Shown piece by piece: positions 51,953-63,964 of a stretch of DNA of 64,000 nucleotides (position 1 is the first letter of the stretch; each line of letters opens with the position of its first letter). A model generated the notes under the pieces. It was not told the DNA's origin, made no database searches, and was given only the letters and a program-made list of their open reading frames with translations. Location of the stretch: NCBI RefSeq assembly GCF_014652855.1, contig NZ_BMZP01000003.1, forward strand, positions 186,001 through 250,000, read 5' to 3'. A program made the translations under genes and the position numbers. Origin of the DNA: Novosphingobium pokkalii (GTDB lineage Bacteria > Pseudomonadota > Alphaproteobacteria > Sphingomonadales > Sphingomonadaceae).

Positions 51953-52352
51953 GCCAGCCATGGACACAGCCTGGCAGCGCGCGAACGACAAGGGCGACCA
52001 GCGTCCCACCGCCCGCGCCCGCCAGTTGCGCAACAATGCCACCGAGCCGGAACGACGCTTGTGGCAGGCACTGCGCAACCGCCAGGTGCTGGGTGTGCGG
52101 TTCAACCGGCAGTTTCCGGTGGGGCCGTATATCTGCGATTTCGTTTCGCGCGAACTCCGGCTGGTGATCGAGATTGATGGCGCCACCCATGCGCAGTCAG
52201 AGGATCATGACCGGCGCCGTACCGCTTTTCTCGAAAGCCAGGGCTGGCGCGTGGTGCGGTTCTGGAATGGCGACGTAATGAGCAACCGCGACGGGGTTGT
52301 TCTGGAATTGGTGCGTGTTTTGAAGGAATTGGGTGTTGCTGGTGATGTGTGA
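51948..52352 (+). CDS. DUF559 endonuclease-domain protein (Vsr-like)
   Basis: The 134-residue protein matches DUF559, a PD-(D/E)XK nuclease family related to the very-short-patch repair enzyme Vsr. Visible motifs: NATEPERRLWQALRN, the metal-binding aspartate in YICDFVS, VIEIDGATH, and the closing GWRVVRFWNGDV. The ATG at 51948 lies in the flanking repeat; an ATG at 51960 is the alternative. The coding part is framed by inverted 41-bp repeats, ending 3 bases before the right copy. It separates yqeY from dnaG and looks like a transferred or homing unit; its activity is untested. Confidence 0.88.
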   Translation: MLPAMDTAWQRANDKGDQRPTARARQLRNNATEPERRLWQALRNRQVLGVRFNRQFPVGPYICDFVSRELRLVIEIDGATHAQSEDHDRRRTAFLESQGWRVVRFWNGDVMSNRDGVVLELVRVLKELGVAGDV

Positions 52353-52355
52353 GGG

Positions 52356-52396
52356 AACATGCCCTCCCCCAACCCCTCCCGCAAGCGGGAGGGGAG
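52356..52396 (+). repeat. 41-bp hairpin repeat, copy right of DUF559 gene
   Basis: AACATGCCCTCCCCC, AACCCCTCCCGC, AAGCGGGAGGGGAG. It begins 3 bases after the DUF559 stop codon and is the inverted partner of 51912-51952 with one mismatch. Confidence 0.92.
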
Positions 52397-52410
52397 CGAT
52401 TAATTCCTGG

Positions 52411-52429
52411 CCCGCAAGCGGGAGGGGAG
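52411..52429 (+). promoter_or_regulatory. Half repeat that forms the dnaG ribosome binding site
   Basis: CCCGCAAGCGGGAGGGGAG is the second half of the 41-bp element. Its GGAGG ends 5 bases before the TTG start of dnaG, so the repeat supplies the Shine-Dalgarno sequence. The CCCGC/GCGGG stem next to it could hide or expose that site. Confidence 0.7.
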
Positions 52430-52430
52430 T

Positions 52431-54302
52431 TTGAGCCTGACCCCGCAATGGCTGGATGAACTGCGCAACCGGATCTCGCTGTCGGGCGTGATCGGGCGGT
52501 CGATCCGCGTGCAGAAGGCCGGGCGTGAGTTCAAGGCGTGTTGTCCGTTTCACAACGAGAAGACGCCCAGCTTCACGATCAACGACGAGAAGGGTTTCTA
52601 CCACTGCTTTGGCTGTGGCGCGCATGGCGATGTCATCCGCTGGATGACCGATCACCAGGGCCTACCGTTCATCGAGGCGGTCAAGGAACTGGCGGCGCAG
52701 GCGGGCATGGACATGCCCGAGATGGACCGCCAGGCGGCGCAGCGCGCGCAGGCGGCCAAATCGCTGCACGACGTGATGCAGGCGGCGCAGGAGTTCTTTG
52801 TCAGCAGCCTGAAAGGCCCGGGCGGCGAGCAGGCGCGCGCCTACCTCGCCTCGCGCGGGTTTCCCGAGCGCATCCAGCGCGAATTCGGCTTTGGCTATGC
52901 ACCCGACAGCCGCACTGCCCTGAAGGAAGCGCTGGGGCAGTTTCCCGAAGGCATGCTGATCGAGGCCGGCTTGCAGATCGTGGTGGACGGCAAGGCGCCC
53001 TACGATCGCTTTCGCGGGCGGCTGATGCTGCCGATCGCCGACCAGCGCGGGCGGATCATCGCGTTCGGCGGCCGCATCCTGACGGCGGAAAAGACCGACG
53101 CGCCCAAGTATCTCAATTCGCCCGACACGCCGCTGTTCGACAAGGGGCGCACGCTCTACAACCTGCACCGCGCCGCGCCCGCCGCCCGCTCGGCCGCGCG
53201 CATCGTGGTGGTGGAAGGCTATATGGACGTGGTGGCCCTGGCCGCCGCCGGGATTGCCGAGGCGGTGGCTCCGCTCGGCACCGCGCTGACCGAGCACCAG
53301 ATCGAGCGGCTGTGGCGCGTGACCGAATGCCCGACGCTGTGCTTTGATGGCGACGCCGCCGGGCAGCGCGCGGCGATGAAGGCGGTGACGCGCGCCCTGC
53401 CCCTGCTGCGCCCCGGCCACAGCTTGCGCATCGTGACTCTGCCCGATGGCATGGACCCGGACGACGTGGTCAAGAAGCGCGGGCGCGAGGCGATGCTCGA
53501 CCTGCTGGGCACCGCGCGCAGCCTGGTCGACGTGCTGTGGGATGGCGAGCGCGAGGCCGCGCCGCTTACCACGCCCGAAGACAAGGCCGGGCTGAAAGCG
53601 CGGCTGCTGGCCCATTGCGAAACGATCCAGCATCCCGATATCAAGACGCTCTATCGCCGCGAACTGCTCGATCGCTTTGGCGAGCTGGCCTTTGCCCGGC
53701 GCGAGCGCCCTGCATTCACCCCGCGCCCGAGCGGCGGGAGTTTTCAGGGCGGACAGCGCGGGCGTGGTCCGTGGAAGCCGGCGCCGCCGCCCCTGCCCGC
53801 CGCCACGGCCACCCGGCTGCAACAGAAAGTCGGCTCGGGCGATGCGCTGCTCGCCGCCGTGCTCGCCGGGCTGGTGACCCACCCGGCTGCCCTGCCCCGC
53901 CATGGCGAGGCGCTGGCGCGCATTCACCCGGCCGATCCAGGCATGGCCGCACTGCTCGATGCGCTGCTGGCCTTTGCCGAATCGGGCGCGCCGCTTGAAA
54001 GCGCCGCCTTGCGCCCCATATTGGCGGAACGGCAGCTTCGGGTGCCGTCGGCAGACGATTACGACGGATTGCGATTCGGCTTCGTTTCGGAAGCGAGCGC
54101 CACCGCGCTCGACGAACTGGCCGAAGCTATCGAGCTTGTCGTCGATCTTCCGGCGGTGGAAACCGCGCTGGCGCAGGCGACAGAGCGGTTTGAAACGGAA
54201 TTATCCGACGAAAGCTTTGCCGAACAGCAACGATTGCGCGAACGAAGGCTGGCATTGTTGACCCGGTTAGGGCAAATGGCACGCACTCGTGCATCGTTAT
54301 AA
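52431..54302 (+). CDS. dnaG: DNA primase
   Basis: The 623-residue protein has the CHC2 zinc finger (C38, H41, C59, C62), the RNA-polymerase core, the TOPRIM domain (IVVVEGYMDVVALAAAG, CFDGDAAGQRA, LPDGMDPDDVV) and a C-terminal helicase-binding domain after a Gly/Pro-rich linker at about 425-460. It makes RNA primers for replication. The start is a TTG at 52431; no ATG is near. It lies 84 bases upstream of rpoD in the conserved macromolecular-synthesis order (rpsU absent). Confidence 0.97.
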   Translation: MSLTPQWLDELRNRISLSGVIGRSIRVQKAGREFKACCPFHNEKTPSFTINDEKGFYHCFGCGAHGDVIRWMTDHQGLPFIEAVKELAAQAGMDMPEMDRQAAQRAQAAKSLHDVMQAAQEFFVSSLKGPGGEQARAYLASRGFPERIQREFGFGYAPDSRTALKEALGQFPEGMLIEAGLQIVVDGKAPYDRFRGRLMLPIADQRGRIIAFGGRILTAEKTDAPKYLNSPDTPLFDKGRTLYNLHRAAPAARSAARIVVVEGYMDVVALAAAGIAEAVAPLGTALTEHQIERLWRVTECPTLCFDGDAAGQRAAMKAVTRALPLLRPGHSLRIVTLPDGMDPDDVVKKRGREAMLDLLGTARSLVDVLWDGEREAAPLTTPEDKAGLKARLLAHCETIQHPDIKTLYRRELLDRFGELAFARRERPAFTPRPSGGSFQGGQRGRGPWKPAPPPLPAATATRLQQKVGSGDALLAAVLAGLVTHPAALPRHGEALARIHPADPGMAALLDALLAFAESGAPLESAALRPILAERQLRVPSADDYDGLRFGFVSEASATALDELAEAIELVVDLPAVETALAQATERFETELSDESFAEQQRLRERRLALLTRLGQMARTRASL

Positions 54303-54386
54303 TAGAGGTATAGGGATCGCCCGAGACCGGATGCGATCCTGGCAAGTCCCAACGCGGCACGACGTCAAAGGGTGGTATCGGGGTTA

Positions 54387-56387
<2,001 letters not shown>

Positions 56388-56413
56388 CGAACGCATTGCT
56401 GCCGCAACACGAG

Positions 56414-56446
56414 AGAGGCGCCCGGCCCCGGCCTGGCGCCTCTTTG
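56414..56446 (+). terminator. Terminator after rpoD
   Basis: AGAGGCGCC (56414-56422) pairs with GGCGCCTCT (56435-56443), partly extendable into the GC-rich loop, and is followed by a short T-rich stretch (TCTTTGCGTTT). Confidence 0.7.
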
Positions 56447-56612
56447 CGTTTGCGGGAACCACGATAGCCTGTGTTGCAATGCGGCATCAGTATCAGGTGA
56501 AACCGACACAGCGCTGCATTAGTCTGACACAGGTCTGACACAAAACGCTAATAGCCCCGGCAGGGACCACAACAGCGGCAAAGACCGCGTCCACCTCTCC
56601 AGGGGAATTTCC

Positions 56613-58925
56613 ATGCGTACCATCACCCTTGCGTCCGCCATGCTGGCGGGCGTTGCCCTTGCGGCCGTTTCGCCGGCTGCCTTCGCCCAGGATGCCGCGC
56701 CAGCCGCTACTGATGCCGCTGCCGACACCGGCGACGCCATTGTCGTGACCGCCGAGCGCCGCCAGGAAAACATCATGTCCGTGCCGGTGTCGGTGGCGGT
56801 GATGAAGCCCGAACTGCTGCACAACCTCCAGGCCGCTGGCGCCGACACGCTGCTGTCGCTGGCCGGCCGCGTGCCCAGCCTGAACGTCGAATCGACCACG
56901 GGCCGCATCTTCCCGCGCTTCTACATCCGTGGCCTGGGCAACATCGACTTCTACCTCGGCGCCTCGCAGCCGGTCTCGGTGATCCAGGACGACGTGGTGA
57001 TGGAGCACGTGGTGCTCAAGTCGAACCCGGCGTTCGACATTGCCCAGGTGGAAGTGCTGCGCGGCCCGCAGGGCTCGCTGTTCGGCCGCAACACCACGGC
57101 CGGCATCGTCAAGTTCGACACCGCCCAGCCCACGGCAACGTGGCAGGGCCAGGGCAGCGCGAGCTGGGGCAGCCGCAACGCGATCAACGTCGATGCCGGC
57201 GTTGGCGGCCCGCTGACTGCGGACGGCCGCATCAGCTTCCGCCTGTCGGGCCTGTACCAGCACCGCGACAACTGGATCAACAACACCTACACCGGCGTCA
57301 GCGATGACGGCACCAAGCCCGGCAACAACGTGATGGGCGGCTTCAACGAGCGCGACGTGCGCCTGCAACTGCTCGCCCAGCCGACCGAAACCCTGTCGCT
57401 GCGCCTGTCGGGCCACTACCGCGACTACGACGGCAGCGCCTCGATCTTCTATCGCGGTTCGATCCAGAAGGGCACGCACACCGTGCCGGAAAACCTGGAC
57501 CTGACCAACGTGGCCTATGACGAAGGCGGCAACAACCCGCAGGCCTACAAGACCAAGGGCGTCTCGCTCAAGGCCGTGCAGGACCTGGGCAGCATGACGC
57601 TGACCTCGATCACTGCCTATGAAGCGTCGCACGGTTCGAGCCGTGGCGACACCGACGGCGGTGCGGCGGCAAACTTCGGCGGCGCCGGTTATGGCGAATC
57701 GCGTGGCGTGCTGCGCAGCCTGAACCAGTGGAGCCAGGAACTGCGCCTCGCCAGCCCGGATGCGGCGCGCTTCAAGTGGCAGCTTGGCGGCATCTACTTC
57801 GACTCGCGCGACTATACCGAGTTCGACCAGCGCGCCTACTTCCTGACCAGCAACGCGCTGGGCGGCACGCCCAACCCCAACAACTGGGTGCTGCTGCACA
57901 ACGTCAACACGAGCTGGGCGGTGTTTGGCCAGGCCAGCTATGACCTGACCGAAAAGCTGCGCTTCACCGCCGGCGCGCGCCTGTCGAACGACACCAAGAC
58001 CACCTCGCTGCTCAAGACCGCAAATACCGTGACCGGCCTTGAGACGTTCCCGGCCAACGCGCCCAAGACCGTGCGCCTGTCGGACACGCAGCCGAGCTTT
58101 GACGCCAGCCTGCTCTATCGCCCGACTTCGGACCTCTCGCTGTTTGCCCGCGTGGCGCGCGGCTTCCGTGGCCCGACGATCCAGGGCCGTTCGGCCGTGT
58201 TCAACTCGCCCTTCACCACGGCGAATTCGGAAAAGAACACTTCGTGGGAAGCCGGCCTGAAGAGCGCCTGGCTGGACAACGCGCTGACGTTCAACCTGAC
58301 CGGGTTCTACTACACCGTCACCGACATCCAGTTGAACGGCAACGACAGCAACGGCAGCGGCGTGCTGTTCAACGCCAACAAGGCGGTGGGCTATGGCGCC
58401 GAAGCCGAACTGGGCCTGCGTCCGTCGAAGAACCTGCGCTTCGACATCGGCGTGAGCGTGCTGCACACCGAAGTGAAGGATCCGAACGTCTATGCCCAGG
58501 CCGGTTCGGCCGCTGGCGTGCTGTCGGAAACCGTGCTCAACCCGGTCAAGCAGGTCGGCGCGAACTACTTCGCGCAGATCAACGGCAACCCGCTGCCCAA
58601 CGCGCCCAAGTTCAACCTGAACCTGTCGGGCCGCTATGACCTGCCGCTCAGCGACGAGCTGCGCGCGTTCGTGGGCGCGGACTTCAACCTCCAGGGCTAT
58701 ACCATGTATGTGCCCTACAAGACGGTGGAATACACCTCGAACGGCAACTACGAACTCGGCGCCAAGGCCGGCTTCGCCTGGGGCCGCTATGAACTGGCGG
58801 TGTTTGCCCGCAACCTGACGGACAAGCGCAACCTGATCGGCGTGATCGACACCTCCAACTATCGCGCCGGGATCTACAACGATCCGCGCACGATCGGTGT
58901 CTCGATCAGCGGTTCGTTCCGCTGA
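56613..58925 (+). CDS. TonB-dependent outer-membrane receptor
   Basis: The 770-residue protein has a signal peptide (cleavage near AAFAQ-DAA), the TonB-box-like DAIVVTAERR, a plug with FYIRGLGNIDFY and VEVLRGPQGSLFGRNTTAGIVKFDT, and a barrel. Its last residues are SGSFR, so the usual terminal aromatic is followed by an arginine. The type (TAERRQENIMSVPVSV) is the broad sphingomonad receptor group for carbohydrates, aromatics or other solutes; the substrate is unknown. It stands alone, with its own terminator. Confidence 0.9.
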   Translation: MRTITLASAMLAGVALAAVSPAAFAQDAAPAATDAAADTGDAIVVTAERRQENIMSVPVSVAVMKPELLHNLQAAGADTLLSLAGRVPSLNVESTTGRIFPRFYIRGLGNIDFYLGASQPVSVIQDDVVMEHVVLKSNPAFDIAQVEVLRGPQGSLFGRNTTAGIVKFDTAQPTATWQGQGSASWGSRNAINVDAGVGGPLTADGRISFRLSGLYQHRDNWINNTYTGVSDDGTKPGNNVMGGFNERDVRLQLLAQPTETLSLRLSGHYRDYDGSASIFYRGSIQKGTHTVPENLDLTNVAYDEGGNNPQAYKTKGVSLKAVQDLGSMTLTSITAYEASHGSSRGDTDGGAAANFGGAGYGESRGVLRSLNQWSQELRLASPDAARFKWQLGGIYFDSRDYTEFDQRAYFLTSNALGGTPNPNNWVLLHNVNTSWAVFGQASYDLTEKLRFTAGARLSNDTKTTSLLKTANTVTGLETFPANAPKTVRLSDTQPSFDASLLYRPTSDLSLFARVARGFRGPTIQGRSAVFNSPFTTANSEKNTSWEAGLKSAWLDNALTFNLTGFYYTVTDIQLNGNDSNGSGVLFNANKAVGYGAEAELGLRPSKNLRFDIGVSVLHTEVKDPNVYAQAGSAAGVLSETVLNPVKQVGANYFAQINGNPLPNAPKFNLNLSGRYDLPLSDELRAFVGADFNLQGYTMYVPYKTVEYTSNGNYELGAKAGFAWGRYELAVFARNLTDKRNLIGVIDTSNYRAGIYNDPRTIGVSISGSFR

Positions 58926-58951
58926 GCGCATCGCACGGCATGACAATCGGG

Positions 58952-58984
58952 ACGGGGCGGCAGCGATGCCGCCCCGTTTTCGTT
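58952..58984 (+). terminator. Terminator after TonB receptor
   Basis: An 11-bp perfect stem (ACGGGGCGGCA/TGCCGCCCCGT) with loop GCGA is followed by TTTTCGTTT, 26 bases after the stop. Confidence 0.88.
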
Positions 58985-59077
58985 TCGGCCCAGAAACCGC
59001 TTTACCTTCAAGCAACAACACGCAACGAACGGCACACGGCGGGCTTGTTCCGCCAAGCCGCACATTGGGAGAGTTCG

Positions 59078-59698
59078 ATGCTGCCTGCCCGCCACCTTGT
59101 TGCCGTCGCCGGTCTGGCCCTTGCCGGCACCGCAGCCCTGCCCTCCGCCGCGCAGGCGCAGACGCCGCCGCCAGCCGCCCGTCCGCTCGATCCGGCCGAC
59201 ATGCAAGTGGCCAGCCAGATCATCGCCGTGATCCTGCCGCCCGAGCAGCGGCTGGCCATCGTCGAGCGCGTGACCAGGACGATGATGAGCGCCATGCAGG
59301 GCAACATGGGCGGCATCATGGGCGTGGACGACCCTGGCCTGCAACAGATCGTCGCGCGCATGTTCGAGAAGATGCCCGCCGCGATGCGCCCGGCGATGGA
59401 GCGCCGCGTGCCCGAAATGGTCGATGCGATGACCCGCGCCTATGTCCGTCATTTCTCGCGCGAGGATCTCCATGCGATCCTGGCCTTCGCCCAGACTCCG
59501 GCCGGCAGCCGCTACCTCTCCCACGCGGCCGATCTGGTGCAGGACCCGGACGTCGTCACCGTGATGACCGCCATGAACCGGGATGGCATGGAAGTGGGCA
59601 TGGGCGTGGCCAAGGAATTCAGGGCGGAACTCACCAGCTACCTGACGGCGCATCCCGACGTTGCCAAGAAGATCGCCGCCGCCCACGCCGGCCAGTGA
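59078..59698 (+). CDS. DUF2059 domain protein, exported
   Basis: The 206-residue protein has a signal peptide (MLPARHLVAVAGLALAGTAALPSAAQA, cleavage near residue 27), and a mature helical part with many Met and Ala and the DUF2059-like segment MVDAMTRAYVRHFSREDLHAILAFAQTPAGSRYL. Family members are periplasmic and uncharacterised. GGGAGAG precedes the ATG at 59078. It is monocistronic, between a TonB receptor and rpiB. Confidence 0.8.
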   Translation: MLPARHLVAVAGLALAGTAALPSAAQAQTPPPAARPLDPADMQVASQIIAVILPPEQRLAIVERVTRTMMSAMQGNMGGIMGVDDPGLQQIVARMFEKMPAAMRPAMERRVPEMVDAMTRAYVRHFSREDLHAILAFAQTPAGSRYLSHAADLVQDPDVVTVMTAMNRDGMEVGMGVAKEFRAELTSYLTAHPDVAKKIAAAHAGQ

Positions 59699-59856
59699 TG
59701 TTCGACGGGAGGCGCCTCGGCACAGGGCGCCCACCCATCGGGGCAAAGGGTGCAGCATAAGGCCAATTAATCTGGCGCAGCGCGCGCAATGGGTTTAGGG
59801 GGGCGCGACAAGCCCCATCATCAGCCCGTCACGGGCCGCTGGAACCGTTATAGCCC

Positions 59857-60294
59857 ATGCGCATCGCCATTGCTTCCGATCACGCCGCCCTGGCGCTCAA
59901 GGCCGATCTCGTCCAATGGCTGGGCGAGCTGGGCCATGATGTGGCCGACCTGGGCCCCTACAACGCCGACAGCGTCGACTACCCCGACTATGGCTACAAG
60001 CTGGCCAGCGCCATGGCCGCCGGCGAAGCCGAGCGCGGCATTGCGCTGTGCGGTTCGGGCATCGGCATTTCCATCGCCGTCAACCGCAACCCGGCCGTGC
60101 GCTGCGCCCTGGTGGGTGAACCGCTTTCGGCCAAGCTCTCTCGCGAGCACAACGATGCCAACGTGCTGGCCATGGGCGCCCGCCTGACCGGGCTGGACAT
60201 GGCCAAGGCCTGCGTCGAGGCGTTCCTCGCCACGCCCTTTGCCGGCGACCGCCACGTGCGCCGGGTTACCAAGCTTTCCAATCCCGCACTCTGA
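59857..60294 (+). CDS. rpiB: Ribose 5-phosphate isomerase B
   Basis: The 145-residue LacAB/RpiB protein has ASDHAALALKADL at the start, the active-site cysteine in GIALCGSGIGISIAVNR and REHNDANVLAMGARL. It interconverts ribose 5-phosphate and ribulose 5-phosphate. It begins the run rpiB-glyA-nrdR-trmJ, with 15 bases before glyA. Confidence 0.95.
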   Translation: MRIAIASDHAALALKADLVQWLGELGHDVADLGPYNADSVDYPDYGYKLASAMAAGEAERGIALCGSGIGISIAVNRNPAVRCALVGEPLSAKLSREHNDANVLAMGARLTGLDMAKACVEAFLATPFAGDRHVRRVTKLSNPAL

Positions 60295-60309
60295 AAAGGA
60301 GCCCCACCG

Positions 60310-61623
<1,314 letters not shown>

Positions 61624-61627
61624 GCGT

Positions 61628-62101
61628 TTGCGTTGCCCGTTCTGCGCCCATGACAACAGCCAGGTGAAGGACAGCCGGCCGACCGAGGACAACACCTCGA
61701 TCCGCCGGCGGCGCCAATGCGAAAGCTGCGGCGCCCGCTTCACCACGTTCGAGCGCGTGCAACTGCGCGAAGTGCTGGTGGTGAAGAACAAGGGCGATGG
61801 CAGCGAGCCGCGTCGCGAGCCGTTCGATCGCACCAAGATCGAACAGTCCGTCGCGCTCGCCTGCCGCAAGCGCCCGGTGAGCCAGGAACGGCTGGACCAG
61901 CTCGTCACCGGCATCCAGCGCCAGATCGAGACCATGGGCGATGGCGAAGTGCCGTCCAAGGTGATCGGCGAGATGGTGATGGACGCGCTGCGCCAGCTCG
62001 ACAGTGTCGCCTACATCCGCTTTGCCAGCGTCTACCGCGACTTTTCCGAAGCCCGCGATTTCGAGGAATTCGCCTCTTCCGTGCAGGAAGTGGCCCGCTG
62101 A
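61628..62101 (+). CDS. nrdR: Transcriptional repressor NrdR
   Basis: The 157-residue protein has an N-terminal zinc ribbon (CPFC and CESCGARF) and an ATP-cone domain ([21 protein letters not shown] onwards). It represses ribonucleotide reductase genes in response to nucleotide levels; none of those genes is in the window. The start is a TTG at 61628 giving the family's xRCPFC start; an ATG is absent at that place. Confidence 0.94.
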   Translation: MRCPFCAHDNSQVKDSRPTEDNTSIRRRRQCESCGARFTTFERVQLREVLVVKNKGDGSEPRREPFDRTKIEQSVALACRKRPVSQERLDQLVTGIQRQIETMGDGEVPSKVIGEMVMDALRQLDSVAYIRFASVYRDFSEARDFEEFASSVQEVAR

Positions 62102-62103
62102 TC

Positions 62104-62838
62104 ATGCCTGCCCAACCCGTTATCGTTCTCGTGCGCCCGCAACTGGGCGAAAACATCGGCAAGGCCGCGCGCGCCATGCTGAACTTCGGCCTTACCGACA
62201 TGCGCCTGGTCGCCCCGCGCGATGGCTGGCCCAATCCTTCGGCCGGCCCCGCCGCCTCTGGCGCGGACCTGGTGCTGGAGCAGGCCCAGGTGTTTGACAC
62301 CCTGGCCGAGGCAGTGGCCGATTGCGCCCATGTCTATGCCACCACCGTGCGCAAGCGCGGGGTGACCAAGCCGGTCGTCACGCCCGAGGAAGCGGCCCGC
62401 GCGATCGTGGTGGAAGACGGGCGCAGCGCGCTGGTGTTCGGGCCGGAGCGTTCGGGCCTGGAAACCGACGACGTGGCGCTGGCCCGCACGATCCTGACCG
62501 TGCCGATCAATCCCGAATTCGGCTCGCTCAATCTGGCCCAGGCGGTGATCCTGTGCGCCTATGAATGGTCCAAGCACCAGGCCGCCGCCGGCGCGCTGGT
62601 GCAGCCCACGGTGGAAGACCTCCTGCCCCCTGCCCCGCAGGAAGAGTTCGAGGGCATGTTCGCCCAGTTGTGCGCCTTGTTGGAGCCGCGCGGTTATTTC
62701 CTGCCGGAAAGCCGCGCCGCCGCCAGCCGCCGCACCTTGCGCACGATGCTGACCAAGCCGGCGTGGAATCACCTGGAAATCCGCACGCTGCGCGGCGTGC
62801 TGTCCACCTTGCGGCGCGAGCCGGGCGAGCGGCCCTGA
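62104..62838 (+). CDS. trmJ: tRNA/rRNA methyltransferase, TrmJ-like (SpoU/TrmH family)
   Basis: The 244-residue SPOUT enzyme has the three motifs of 2'-O-methyltransferases: NIGKAARAMLNFGL, VFGPERSGLETDDV and INPEFGSLNLAQAVILCAYE, plus a C-terminal extension typical of TrmJ (tRNA position 32). The ATG at 62104 follows the nrdR stop by 2 bases. The RNA target is inferred from the family only. Confidence 0.88.
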   Translation: MPAQPVIVLVRPQLGENIGKAARAMLNFGLTDMRLVAPRDGWPNPSAGPAASGADLVLEQAQVFDTLAEAVADCAHVYATTVRKRGVTKPVVTPEEAARAIVVEDGRSALVFGPERSGLETDDVALARTILTVPINPEFGSLNLAQAVILCAYEWSKHQAAAGALVQPTVEDLLPPAPQEEFEGMFAQLCALLEPRGYFLPESRAAASRRTLRTMLTKPAWNHLEIRTLRGVLSTLRREPGERP

Positions 62839-62860
62839 ATATTGACCTCGGTGGGCCGGT

Positions 62861-63007
62861 CCACCACCCCCAACCCCCTCCTCTGAAGAGGAGGGGGCTT
62901 TAGAGCGATACACCCCCGCCTCTCAAAGGGGGGCTCTACCTCTCACTCCCCCTCCTCTTCAGAGGAGGGGGTCGGGGGGTGGTGCGAAACCAGGCACCAC
63001 CCCCCCA
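62861..63007. repeat. Second hairpin-repeat family, inverted pair plus fragment
   Basis: This is most of the first half of the 375-base trmJ-rpsD gap. A forward copy (62861-62899, CACCACCCCCAACC then CCTCCTCTGAAGAGGAGG) faces an inverted copy (62946-62984) that is almost identical. After 10 bases a third, truncated copy (CACCACCCCCCC, 62995-63006) runs forward. Between the pair lies a related short hairpin. No gene is seen. Confidence 0.8.
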
Positions 63008-63042
63008 GAACACCCGGTTTTCGCCAAATCGCCTTTCCGCAC

Positions 63043-63181
63043 TTGACTCTGAAGGCAATGCCTGTTCTAGGCGCGCCTTCGCAATTGGCCCCACACGTCC
63101 GGTGAAGTGGTGGCCGCATCGGGCAACAGGCCCGATGGTGCGGGTCCGGACAACAGCCGGGAAGGCCCTTGCGGCCCTCCC
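63043..63181 (+). promoter_or_regulatory. rpsD promoter and structured leader
   Basis: TTGACT (63043-63048), 17 bases, TCTAGG (63066-63071) form a good sigma-70 promoter. The leader can fold: GTCCGG/CCGGAC (63097-63102 and 63146-63151) encloses CATCGGGC/GCCCGATG (63117-63137), and GGGAAGGCC/GGCCCTCCC follows at 63159-63181. This may be a binding site for S4 autoregulation; that is inference. Confidence 0.5.
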
Positions 63182-63213
63182 CCGATCAAACGCTAGTTGA
63201 AAGGAACGAACGC

Positions 63214-63828
63214 GTGTCGAAGCGCCATTCGTCCAAGTACAAGATTGACCGTCGTCTTGGTGAAAACCTGTGGGGCCGCCCCAAGAGCTCGGTGAACCGC
63301 CGCTCGTATGGCCCGGGCCAGCACGGCCAGCGCCGCAAGAGCAAGGTTTCCGACTTCGGCATCCAGCTCCGCGCCAAGCAGAAGCTCAAGGGCTACTACG
63401 GCGACGTGACCGAAAAGCAGTTCAAGCGCACCTACCAGGAAGCGTCGAACATGAAGGGCGATACCGGTCAGAACCTGATCGGCCTGCTCGAACAGCGCCT
63501 GGACATGGTCGTGTACCGCGCCAAGTTCGCGCCGACCATCTTTGCGGCTCGCCAGATCGTTTCGCACGGCCACATCCGCGTCAACGGTGTGAAGTGCAAC
63601 ATCGCCAGCCGCCGCGTGCGCCCCGGCGACGTGCTCACCCTCGGCCCCAAGGCCAAGGAAATGGCCCTGATCGCCGAAGCGCAGGCTCTGCCGGAACGCG
63701 AAGTGCCTGACTACGTCGCCCAGGAAGGCGCCGACAAGGTCACCTTCGTGCGCGTCCCGACGCTCGACGAAGTGCCCTATCCGGTGAAGATGGAACCGAA
63801 CCTGGTCGTCGAATTCTATTCGCGCTGA
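63214..63828 (+). CDS. rpsD: 30S ribosomal protein S4
   Basis: The 204-residue protein is a full S4 of the alphaproteobacterial type: [24 protein letters not shown] (without the zinc cysteines), [21 protein letters not shown], and the S4 RNA-binding domain [31 protein letters not shown]. It nucleates 30S assembly. It starts at a GTG at 63214 with AAAGGA upstream. It is monocistronic, with a strong terminator. Confidence 0.98.
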   Translation: MSKRHSSKYKIDRRLGENLWGRPKSSVNRRSYGPGQHGQRRKSKVSDFGIQLRAKQKLKGYYGDVTEKQFKRTYQEASNMKGDTGQNLIGLLEQRLDMVVYRAKFAPTIFAARQIVSHGHIRVNGVKCNIASRRVRPGDVLTLGPKAKEMALIAEAQALPEREVPDYVAQEGADKVTFVRVPTLDEVPYPVKMEPNLVVEFYSR

Positions 63829-63858
63829 TCGGTCGGTCCATCCGGACAAGACAAACGG

Positions 63859-63888
63859 AAAAGGCGGGGTTTTCACCCCGCCTTTTTT
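63859..63888 (+). terminator. Rho-independent terminator after rpsD
   Basis: GGCGGGGT/ACCCCGCC with loop TTTC, flanked by AAAA and TTTTTT, so it can also serve the convergent gene at the window end. Confidence 0.92.
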
Positions 63889-63964
63889 GTTGCCCGGCCT
63901 ATTTTGTTGCCGGGCTGGCGCGGAACAGGCCCGGTATGCGCCTTGCGCACCGGGCCCGTGATCC

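Noticed and set aside
59842..59853. GGAAC near CGTT before rpiB as an EcfG promoter
   Set aside because: The two elements are adjacent instead of 16-17 bases apart.
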